Positions 37,801 to 49,800 of a stretch of 64,000 nt of DNA are shown one piece after another; position 1 is the stretch's first letter, and each line of letters begins with the position of its first letter. The translations under genes were made by a program, and so were the position numbers. The stretch is from Yponomeuta sedellus (Eukaryota > Arthropoda > Insecta > Lepidoptera > Yponomeutidae), in assembly GCA_934045075.1 (NCBI GenBank), contig OW203745.1, forward strand, positions 13,798,184 through 13,862,183. Direction: 5' to 3'. The notes under the pieces are model-generated. The model was not told where the DNA came from. It saw only the letters and a list, made by a program, of their open reading frames with translations, and searched no databases.

Positions 37801-40800
37801 ATGTTCTATGAACATGTGCTGAAGAGTCTACTGGAGTTCCAAGCCACTAAGGATCTGGAGGATCCCTTCACGGAATATGCCAAGGTGAGTACAGTCGATC
37901 GGCCGACTTTAGGGTAACTTCACGAAATTGTAAGACCTGCTTTGTAATGCGCATTGTGTAGTGCAGTCCATAGCAGGTCTTACATTTCCGTAGCTTAGCT
38001 TAAGGGGACTAGGTAACTAAATGTATTTATGAACATGTGCACATGCAGAAGGGTCTACTGGAGTTCCAGGCTAATAAGGATCTGGAGGATCCCTTCACGG
38101 AATATGCCAAGGTGAGTACAGTCGATCGGCCGACTGTAGGTAACTTCACAAAATTGTAAGACCTGACTGGGCTGAGACTGCGCATTCTGCAATGCAGTCC
38201 TTAACATGTCTTACATTTCCGTAAAGGGACTAGTAATTAAATGATCGGCAAATGAATAACCTGGATATTAAGCAAAACATAAACTTGTATTTCTGTGCAT
38301 CAAATTCTGTGAACTGTGTCGTTATCAACCCTTATATGTCCCCACTGCTGGGGCACGGGTCTCTTCCTGCATCGCAGAAAGGTTAGGCCACACTCCACCA
38401 CGGGGGCCAAGTCCGGGTTGGTGGAGGATTGTGAGACAGTGGCGGGCCTCACTGTCAGAAGTTATCAAGCCGCCCGTTATAGGTAAGGCCTCTGACATGG
38501 CTTAACAACTGCCATTATATGACAGCCGGCACCAACGGCTTAACGTGCCTTGCGAAGCACGGAAGCGCTCCGAAAAATGCCACTAGCGGTAGTCACGGGA
38601 CGCTCACCCATCCCGTACCTGACCGCGCCTGTTGTTGCTTAACCAAGTGATTGATTCCAATCACTCGGTTCGCCTAGGCCACGAGCGCTTCTGAAAGCGT
38701 GAACTGTGTCATTTGAAATAAATATTTTTACATTTATTTTTATTTGATCTTTTTACTGGAAACTAAAGTATAATATTTGATCAGCGATAAAAATCGAATG
38801 ATTACGTATATACGTATAGTTAGCTGTGCCCCGCGGTACTACCCGCGGTTTATCTATTTCCCTGTAGGAATAACGTACTTTACCGTAGTAAAACGTAGCC
38901 TATGTGTTAATCCAAGGTGTGTCAGCTAACTCCACACAAAATTTTATTATTCGCTTCGGCCGTTTAGACGTGAAGAAGTAACACATACACACTCAAAAAC
39001 TTTCGCATTTACAATATTAGTGTGAAAGTGTTATTATATGACATAAGATACATTTTTTATTTTAATAATCACTTGTATTTTGGATAATCATGTTTAAACA
39101 ACATTATAAACAACACTACTTAGGTAGATTATTTATTATCTATCTTGCTTTCTGAATTTGTGTAAGGAGATGGCTCAGGGAAGCAATTCCTGTGGCACTA
39201 TATATGAACCAGATAATTAATTCATTTATAGTTCACAATTAGATAGGCCAGTTGTTAATAAAGAGAGATCAGGGAGAGTGGACTGTATAATGTTTAATGA
39301 AAATATTAGAAATGAAACGCTAAACGTTTATGTGCACCTCTGCTCCTTACGGATCGATCAGAAAAAAAAAACAAAACATGGCATTGGCGGGTCGTCGCTG
39401 CTACTCTCATACGATGGCCGTGAAAGGCCAACGTGTGCATGCTGTGTCGTAGACAACAAACAACCAACACAAGGCCATAGTAGTTCGGTCGTACAGAGAG
39501 AGAGAGAGAGAAAATATTAACTAAAACCGGAAACATAACAATATTGGCGTTGACTTGTGTTGCCATAAACATCTGCTTTTAATTTATGATTGTACGCGAA
39601 GATGCACGAGTTCGACTCACATTTTCCCGACAAAATAGCACGTGCCTTTCTTGTAAATTCCGTTCCAGGTGTTCCTGACTTACAGCGATGGAGTGCACGA
39701 CTGCATCCTTCTGGAAGACGTGTCCGTGCACGGCTTTCGCGCGTGCGCCGTGCGCCAGCAGGGCATTGACCTTGACCACTGCCGCTTCACCGTGAGGACC
39801 ATGGCCAAGTTCCATGCGCTATCCTTCGCCATGAAGACGCAGAGACCGCAGGAATTTCACAGAATCAGGTAGTTGGTGCTCGTGGCCTTGGCGAACTGAG
39901 TGATTGGATCAATCACTTGAGTTAAGTAACAGGCGCGGTCAGGTGCCGGATGGGTGACCGTCCCGTAACTACCGCTAGTGGCATTTGTCCGAGCGTTTCC
40001 CTGCTTCGCAAGGCACGTTAAGCCGTTGGTGCCGGCTGTCATGTAATACAATCTTCCACCAACCCGAACTTTGCCCCCGTGGTGGAGTACGGCTAACCTG
40101 CGATGCAATATAAGAGATCCGTGCCCCAACAGTGCGGAACATACAAGGGTTGATATCGAATCAATCAGACAGGCCCCTCACTGGGAATTAGGGCAACATA
40201 GGAATATCCAAAGGAAATCCTTGTAACGGCAGTAATCAGTAGGTACTTGGGTCACGCAATGCATTAAAAAAATCTGGGCCAGGAGCGAAGGTGTCCGCCG
40301 ATCATCATATCAGCACTGGGAACTAGAAAGTCGGAAGATACAGAAGGTCGTAGGAAAAAAAAACTGCTTACATAACATTTCATATTTGCATACAGGCACA
40401 TACATTGCTTCTGGCCCCCCCACACTAGGATACCCTGTGTCGTGGGAACCAGAAACAGCGACTGCACAAACATGTAAACATTCAAGACGAGGCCCTAGAG
40501 TATAATACTTACACAGTTTAAAAACCTATTTAGAGGCTAAAAATTTCACCCATGCCGGGATTCGAACCCGCAACCTCTGGCTATCCGTACCAGCGCTCTA
40601 CCAATTGAGCCAATGGGCGACTCACGGCATCAGTGAAATTTCGAACCTCTTTACAATATTCTCTGTATTACGTACAGGCAGCGACATCTGACTTAAGCAA
40701 ATTGCATTACTTACAGCCCCGACTACCTACTTTGCAGTTAGGATTAACATCGGAACGATATCACTGTACCCACATGATTACACTATTTTTATTTTTAATG

Positions 40801-43800
40801 CACTAACCCGTGCTAAGGAACAAATTTAAAAACCTATTTAGAGGCTAAACACTTACACAGTTTTTTCAATAGAATGCTATAAGCACCACAATGGTTGTTA
40901 TGGTTAGAGTCCCGGCATGGGTGGAATTTTTAGCCTCTAAATGGGTTTTTTGATATGACTGTCTTGAACACTAGGCATTTTATGCATTTTAGAGACTCGC
41001 CCCCCGGGGTTTTATTATCTCCCCAGCCGGGGTTCGAACCCGGGACCTCTCGCGCGGTAGGCAGAAGCGCTGCCGCTTCGCCACAGAGGTCGACAAATCA
41101 CCGCCTTCTCATTCCAGCTCATACATCTTCGAGACTTACTACTCGCCGCGTCTGTGGGGCTGGTACCAGCGCTTCTGGGCCACCGTGTGTGGTGTGGCCA
41201 TTGACGCCGTATCCAAAGGTGGGGTCTAAAAGTAGTCTATCCACTCATCCCGTACAAACCCTACATTCATCCACTGCTGGACATGGACATCCCAGAGATA
41301 GATAGATAGAGAACACTTTATCTATAATATAAAAATGAATCGCTGTATGTGTTGGTAAGAGCAAATCTCGAGATCAGCTGAACCGATTTCGCTAATTCTA
41401 TTTTTTAAATATTCCTTGAAGTACGAGCATGGTTCTTACGGAGAGAAAAATAAAAAATAATAAAGTATCGACTGTTACGCGGCACGAAGTTCGCTGGGTC
41501 AGCTAGTCTATAATATAAAAATGAATCCCCGAATGTGTTGGTAAGCGCAAATCTCGAGAGCAGCTGAACCGATTTCGCTTATATTTTTTTTAGAATATTC
41601 CTTAAAGTACGAGGATGGTTCTTACGGAGAGAAAAATAAAAAAATGTATACCGACTGTTAGGCGGTACGAAGTTCGCTGGGTCAGCTAGTTGTACATAAA
41701 AATGAAAATTACACAGATATTTCGTAACCTTAGAGTAGACTGCGGCCTTATCACTAAAAGTGATCTCTCCCAGACAACCTTTGGATGGACTGGACTAATA
41801 TATTGAAGAAGGAAGTAGATGTACAAATATACAAGACAGAGCTATGCTAGCGGAGTGGAAAATGAGCTTCTCAATCGGAAGGTCGTGGATTCGAATCCCG
41901 TCGGCATATACCAATGACTTTGTTTTCTAAGCTATGTACATTTGTGAAGTTACTGTAGCAATACCACTCGTTGACCGTGAAGGAAAACATCGTGTAGAAA
42001 CTTGTGTATCAGAGGTGTTTACCTCAGCGCTTGGAATTGCCAGTCCGCGGTGGGCACGCGTGGTAATTAAGCCCATACTCTCTCAATAAGAGAAGTAGGA
42101 GTGGGTCGTTGTCCGATTTTTCGACGACGAAACGCAACTGTTTTTTCTGGAACGAAAACAGGTCCTCGAAACGGTCCTCGTTCGCAACTGGTTTCATTGT
42201 ATGCGAACGAGCAAGGCGCAGAGGACGGTCAAACGAGTGCGAACGAGACGAAATCACGAGACATCGGAAAAAATAAGTTGTTTTACACGATATTCGACTG
42301 TATACTTATAGACATAAAGATTACTTTATTGTATCACAGACCAAAACGAATGGAACGAGCAAGGACGACGACGATGTCGCAATGATCTCATTACGTTCTA
42401 GGCTCTATTAATATAGCACTAAAGGTCATATCCGCGTCAAACAATCTAAGGACTGGTCTCGCGACGAACAAACGCTGGCACTGCTTTAGAGTCGCTGGCA
42501 CTGCTTTAGAATGAAACGTAAAACGGTCCTATCGTCGCGGAACACAAAACGGTCTTATAAAACGGTTCGTCTTTGCAACGATCACACCTAAAGAGAAGGC
42601 CTGTGCCCTGCAGTGGGACGTTAGTCCCACTGCAGGCCTTCTCTTAGGCTACATAAAAAGACGAATTGTATTTTCAAGATACACACCATTTGCAAGAACA
42701 CCATCAAGGAGCAATCTTGGTCACTTTTGTACTTTGTAAAGGCTCATATCGCAACATAACGCTCTAGCCAAGTCTCACAACATTGACATATTCTCTGATA
42801 GCTGTGCAAAGTTTAAAAGGAGTATCCTGTCTACCCTCTGAAACTTAGACTTATACATTTCATAATGTAATATTATTATTGTTAAATTATCTCACGAGTT
42901 TATTAACTTAACAATAAACCAGTGTAAACTATAATTAATGCATTAAGTCCTAAAGTAACTTCATACTAACGGTGCATGTTGTGACTGCCTGTAAGTGAGG
43001 TAACACTTAGTTTATTTCTAGTTATGGTCCATTGTAAATGTATTGGTGTCTATCTTGTTGGTAGTCCTAATAAACAAAAATAAAAACAAAATTAAAAATA
43101 AAACTAGAAAACGAACTTTTCTAGTGTGACTCGGGTCTTTATATTTTTTAACATTTACATACTGGCATATAGTGCTTCTGACCCCACACTAGGGAACCCA
43201 GTGTCGTGGGAACCAGAAACAACGACATCACAAACATGTAAACATCCAAGACCTGGGGTTTTTTTTCCCAGCCGGGGATCGAACCCGGGACCTCTTGCAT
43301 GGCAGGCAGATGCGCTACCGCTGCGCCACAGAGGCTGACATCTTGGATGTTATCTATGTATTTATTGTATTAAATCTATCGTCAAGTTAGCACCTATATA
43401 ATACGTCATTTAGTTGTACTTAGTGTAGGGCTAACGAGATCTGAGTAATATCCATGAATATTTATTGTTATTATTATTTAGTTTTATGAAACCCGGCCCT
43501 GGCCATCTCGACAGAATTCCCTGGCACAATCTACGAGCAGAAAGTGAAGGAGTTCGCCGTGCCCGAGCGATACCATAAGATGGCGGAAGCAGCCAACGAC
43601 AGAACCCATGGCGTTATCAGGTGGAGTACGGTGGTACAGGATTGCGCATTTTCGCTATTTTTGTGTAATAGAAAAAAAATGTGACGAAAAAAATGCAAGG
43701 TTTAACTATATTGACTGGCACAAAATATTCATGTATTAAAAATTAAAAAGAAATAACACGGGTTAGTGCATTAAAAAGAATATAATCATGTGGGTACAGC

Positions 43801-46800
43801 GATATCATTCCGATGTAAAACCTAACTGCAAAGTAGGTACTCGGGGCTGCAAGTGATGCAAATTACTTCAGCCAGATGTCGCTGCCGGTACGTAATACAG
43901 AGAGTATTGTAAAGAGGTTCGAAATTTCACTAATGCCGGTGAGTCGCCTATTAGCTCAGTAGGGAGAGCGCTGGCACGGTTAGCCAGAGGTCGCGGGTTC
44001 GAGTCCCGGCATGGGTGGATTTTTTAGCCATTAAATAGATTTTCAAAATTGTCCACAGCACGGGTGAATGTCTCAATTGACAACATTTCAAAATTGTATG
44101 GAGCTCTAATTCGAAAACCATTTCGAGATTTGGCTTAGTAAAGCACGTAAAAAATTATTTCAGTTTTTTCTGTGGTTTCATTTCCGAGAAAATGGTAAAA
44201 ACACAAAAATACGCTGATGACGTCACACCATGGCTCCCAGTGAAAATGCCTGTGCCACGATAAAAAAAAAGTCAATTTTAAGATCTAACCTGAAAAATCA
44301 GTGTTGCCAATTTAGCGACTTAGTCGCTAGAAATGACGACTTTTGCGAGAGCCTTAGCGACAAGAAAAATGTTTTGAGGACAAAAATAATTTAGCGACTT
44401 AGCTGACGACCAGTGTTATCGTCAAAATCTGGGTTGCCGTGTCTAAACCTTCAAATTGCCGTATTTATAAAAAAAATCGCAGATCTGCCGTATTGTTTTA
44501 ATTGAATAATTAGTGATTAAAACACAAAAATAATAAGTACATTTTCAACTTTCTATCATTTTTTCATCCTATATGTTTCTAATACACTGCTTGTGCAATG
44601 AATATTTTTCTTTGCTTTTCATTTTGATAAGCATAATTATCTCCTGACACCTGAAATTTTGTGCAACCGCCTTGATTTCGAATAGCTTGTTTAGCTAAGA
44701 GTAGGACATATAAAAGAGATTGCATGAGACATCTAGTTCAATTTATGTCTGCAGGAAAATTTTCTTTGGGATATCCCGAAAATCGGACACATTTATTACG
44801 TTTCGTTTGTAGTATTTTTTTGTTTTAAGGTTACGAGCATGTTGGACTTGAATTGTCGTATTATATGATACGGCAGTCGAAATCCTGCCGTATACCGTAT
44901 ATTACAAAAAACATCCATGGATTACCGCATATTACGGCAATTGCCGTATCAATAATAACACTGCTGACGATGTTTTAACCTGAAGATTTCGTTAAGTACA
45001 AGATAAAAAAATATGCCCAACACAATTTTTTACTTACTCAAACGTCTACTTCAACTGAGCCATATGAGAATGAGGACGAAGAAGTGTTTATGTAGTGATG
45101 GCGAAGAATAATTTTTAATTATTAATTATCGTATTTCTTAAGTACATTGTTATTCACGTGCCCCCCCCCTTTATTTTTGATTGCTGATGGTCTCCGGGGC
45201 CTATTTCATAAAACTGAAATCACGGTTTTCATCATCACGGTTGCACCTATTATTTTCGCTGCATCGTCATGATGCATGAACTCCAAAAGCATTGAAAGAT
45301 CTACCTTGGGTAGATTTCGGCTGTCAGCGCGTACGATGTAACCAATGACTTTCTTGTTCTTGTATAGGATAGAATTTGAGTAGAGAGAAATAATTTAACA
45401 CTACACAAAGTTTGTTTACGTTAGGTACCTACCTACGCAAGGCAAACCACACAACATAAATCAGGGTTACCATACTTTATACTTACCATACCATTATAAA
45501 TAACCTTGAAAAAGTAGCTACAAAAGTAACAAACTGGCAGCAAAAACACTCCGAACGCAGATAAAGGCTTTGCCAACACAAAGTACATTTAACAAAAAAG
45601 GAACAACTACCTATACATATAAGGGATGATGAATTGAACTAAGCTGATTTAATTGTATAAAAAAAAAACATATTTGCATATGTTAAAAAAATACAGAAAC
45701 TGTTTTTTAACATGGCCCTGGCAATACTAAAATGACATTTGTAACTATATTTTTTTTTAAGGATATTAGGCAAAAGAAAACATATTGTGAGCCTCGTTGT
45801 TTCGTCACTTCCGGTAAAAATATTTTAAAGTTTAAAATGTAAAAAATATAAGAAAACGTGTGTGTTTCAGAAAATAAAAAAATATGGTTCGTTTTATTTT
45901 GTATCTAGTTTTCTTTAGGACAATAAAATCTGTATGCTAAAAAAATGAAATGTTGTCAATTTGGGAGTCTAAATCTAAAAAAAATTTGGGAGTCTAAATC
46001 TAAAAAAAAGAATCGTGTTTGTATAAACAACACGAGAACATTGCGATGTGATCCGTTGCTGCTGTGATCCAAGTGAAAGTACCCGTTTGTATGATGTGTG
46101 TCTGTGTGTGTATGCATGTGTAGTGTTTGAATCGTGTTTGTATATGACTGTAGTCAGTATGTCTAACGTTTTGCGTTACTATTGCTGTAATAAATGTTTT
46201 TCCTTCTTGTAACACGGGACCGTTTTGTCCCCGGCAGCCACGGCGACTCGTGGACTAATAACTTCCTGTACCGGTTCCGCGCGGTGTTTTAACGAATCGT
46301 GTTTGTATATGACTGTAGTCAGTATGTCCAACGTTTTGCGTTACTATTGCTGTAATAAATGTTTTTCCTTCTTGTAACACGGGACCGTTTTGTCCCCGGC
46401 AGCCACGGCGACTCGTGGACTAATAACTTCCTGTTCCGGTACCGCGCGGTGTTTTAACGAATCGTGTTTGTATATGACTGTAGTCAGTATGTCCAACGTT
46501 TTGCGTTACTATTGCTGTAATAAATGTTTTTCCTTCTTGTAACACGGGACCGTTTTGTCCCCGGCAGCCACGGCGACTCGTGGACTAATAACTTCCTGTT
46601 CCGGTACCGCGCGGTGTTTTAACGAATCGTGTTTGTACGAGTATATGACTGTAGTCAGTATGTCCAACGTTTTGCGTAACCGTTGCTGTAATAAATGTTT
46701 TTCCTTCTTGTAACACGGGACCGTTTTGTCCCCGGCAGCCACGGCGACTCGTGGACTAATAACTTCCTGTTCCGGTACCGCGCGGTGTTTTAACGAATCG

Positions 46801-49800
46801 TGTTTGTACGAGTATATGACTGTAGTCAGTATGTCCAACGTTTTGCGTAACCGTTGCTGTAATAAATGTTTTTCCTTCTTGTAACACGGGACCGTTTTGT
46901 CCCCGGCAGCCACGGCGACTCGTGGACTAATAACTTCCTGTTCCGGTACCGCGCGGGCGCGGCGGCGGGCGCCACCATGATCGACTTCCAGCTCGCGCGG
47001 TGCGCCTCGCCCGTGCTGGACCTCGCCTTCCTTGTCTACGCGTGCACTTCACAGGTCTGTAGCGGACTGTTCAGTTAGCATGGACATTTTGACTCACCTC
47101 TGACATCTCTCGATGTCGAGTGCGAGACTTGCCAAGTCAAAAGTCCCAACATGGCAACCGAGACTCGAGATCGCTCGAGATAGCCCGAAGAGTGCGGTCT
47201 TATCTATCAAAAAGTTAAAGAATTTAAAGAATTAAACATTTAAAGAATTTGTAATTTTTCTGTCAAATATTTGCTCTCGGGGCCTTGTCTTCACCTCCGT
47301 GGGTACCAGACATGTGTCGGTCGCATATGTCAAAATTAGTGTCTATCTCGACCGAAATTATCTCGGCAGAGTCACCATGCTACTGCTTGTAGACATGTCT
47401 CGGTCTTCTCCATCTCGATCGCGATGGCCATGCTAAAGTCGAGACATCTCGGGCACATCTCGAACTCGATAGAGAAACTGACATTATTGCATAGAAAAGG
47501 GCGTTTCTCGAGCGGACCACGCTAAGCGTACTGGTGGCCGGACTCACGTTGGACGATCACCGTGACGACACGACGATATTATCGCACTATGATAGAGACA
47601 CACTGAGCCTAGATTGCTTTAGTGTGGGGCGAGCACATGTCCATAAGGCCTTTACTGGATGGGTAACCGTCCCGTGACTACCGCTAGTGGTATTTTTCCG
47701 AGCGCTTCCGTGCTTCACAAGGCATGCTAAACTGATGGTACGACTGTCATGTGGTATGGTATGGGCTGTTTGATAACTTCTGACAGAAAGGCCCGCCACT
47801 ATCTTACAATCCTCCACCAACCCGGACTTGGCCCCCGTGCCCCAGCAGTGGGGACGTTCAAGGGTTGATATCGATATCGTTTCAATTGGACATAAACTTC
47901 TAGGAACTTCGTGAGGCGCACTACGATGAGCTTCTAGACCTGTACCACAGCACACTGTCGGCCCAGATCTCAGCGCTGGGCACCGACCCGGCTGTCTACA
48001 GTCGCAGCGCCTTTATGGATGAAGTCAAGAAATACTCTTTCTTCGGGCTGGCCTTCAGCTTCGAGTCTACGCCGTTCATTGTACTGGAGCCGGAGGATGC
48101 CGTGGACATGACAATGGAGGTAGGGTTTACCATTTTTTATCCCACTTCAGGGGAGCCCGCAGCTTGTTTGGCTCCGCACGTATTAGTATTTCTTATTGAT
48201 TCGCGATACCCATTCATACCCAGTCCTCTTCGACGTAAAAGACGTCATTTTACGACGTCGGGTTGGCCCTCAGATGACGTGAATTTGTCACGGCCTTACG
48301 ACGTCAATTGAAGACGTCGGAGATACGACACCTTATGACGTCAGAGAAAAGACACCATATGATGTGCGAGTAACGTTATATGTATGCCGTGCATCGTACG
48401 TCTTATGTAGTATCACAAGACGTCAGTAAGACGTCGATTAATACTTATACAGTACTTATTAATATCGAATTTCATATTTATTTCCTTTTGTTGACTTTAT
48501 AAAAAAACCTTAGGACGTGTGACGTCAGCCATTTGCTTACTTTATGGCCCTATACCTACTCCTTTTGTAATCTTAAAACCCTATTTAGAGGCTAAAAATT
48601 CCACATAGTTATATATTAAACGGGTCAAATCGCGATTATTTATTAGGTAAAACGTAATTGCCTTATTTCCCGACGTTTCGGCAGCGTTACAGTTGCCGTG
48701 GTCACGGGTAGACTGAAGTGGCGAGTACAGTCAGTTATTGTGGGTAGTCACTATTATTTTTTCGCAGCTGGCCGACACACAACACTCACTACGTCCGCGG
48801 ACAGGTGCAGTGATAAGGCACGTGATTTGTATTTACTATGCACTGAATTCCACGTAGGTACTTGTAAGTACTATGATTGGTAAACCATCCTCCCTGTTGA
48901 AATTCTTGTGTTTTTTAATTTCAATTGCCTCCCGAACGATTCTCCGATAATAATGTCGATCGGTTGAGGGAACTTTCAGTCGATGAAGCCCGATCCAGTG
49001 GTTCGTTCCGGCCTCCAATAGATGCTCAGCTATCGCGGACTTGCTTACCTGTCTATTTTTGACTGCAGCGATGTGCTCTTTGACCCTTTGCGCGATAGAC
49101 CGCTTCGTTTGGCCGCACGTATTGACTAGTCCTTCCTGTGGACTAGGCCAGCTAATCTGTCAGGTGCTGGGCAAGACTACACCATTTAAAACAATGTCCT
49201 AGGCACTGTTGCGTGGTCTCTTCACCAGTCTAGTGTGAGTGAAGATGCCAGTGGACGCTGTATAAATCATCTCATTACGTAGATACGGAAGCAGGCGAGC
49301 TCAAAAGGCGGGTAGTGTGTTTGGCTGTATGTATGTAAGCATGTCGGGATACGAACCCCGACCTCCCGATTTAGAATCCGGTGTTCTACATTTTACCTAA
49401 TAAATAATAGCGTTTACAATAGTTCAATATATAACAATGAACGAGCATCACGAGTGAATAAAAATACAATCCTAATGTCTTCTTGGCTAGGGAACAAAGT
49501 AAAAAGAATTTTACAGGCATCACACATACGAAAATTCACAAAAAGCTTAGTCATAAAGGGTTACATAGTAAGAAAAGAAATTTTTTTGACTATAGAAACA
49601 AAATGTTCACTTCCTTAGCTGGTCTCGGTGGCGGAGCGGTTTGGCACGTTGACTGTAAAACCGAAGGTCTCGGGTTCGATCCCCGGCCGGGTCAAACTAG
49701 GAAACGAACTTTTCTAGTTTGTCTCGGGTCTTGGATGTTATTTATGTATTTATTGTATTAAATCTATCGTCGAGTTAGCACCTGTAACACAAGTCATTTA

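Noticed and set aside
42074..42580. CG-rich stretch with GAACGAG/GGTCCTCG motifs as a possible gene
   Set aside because: Open frames are short, in conflicting directions, with no splice signals or domains.
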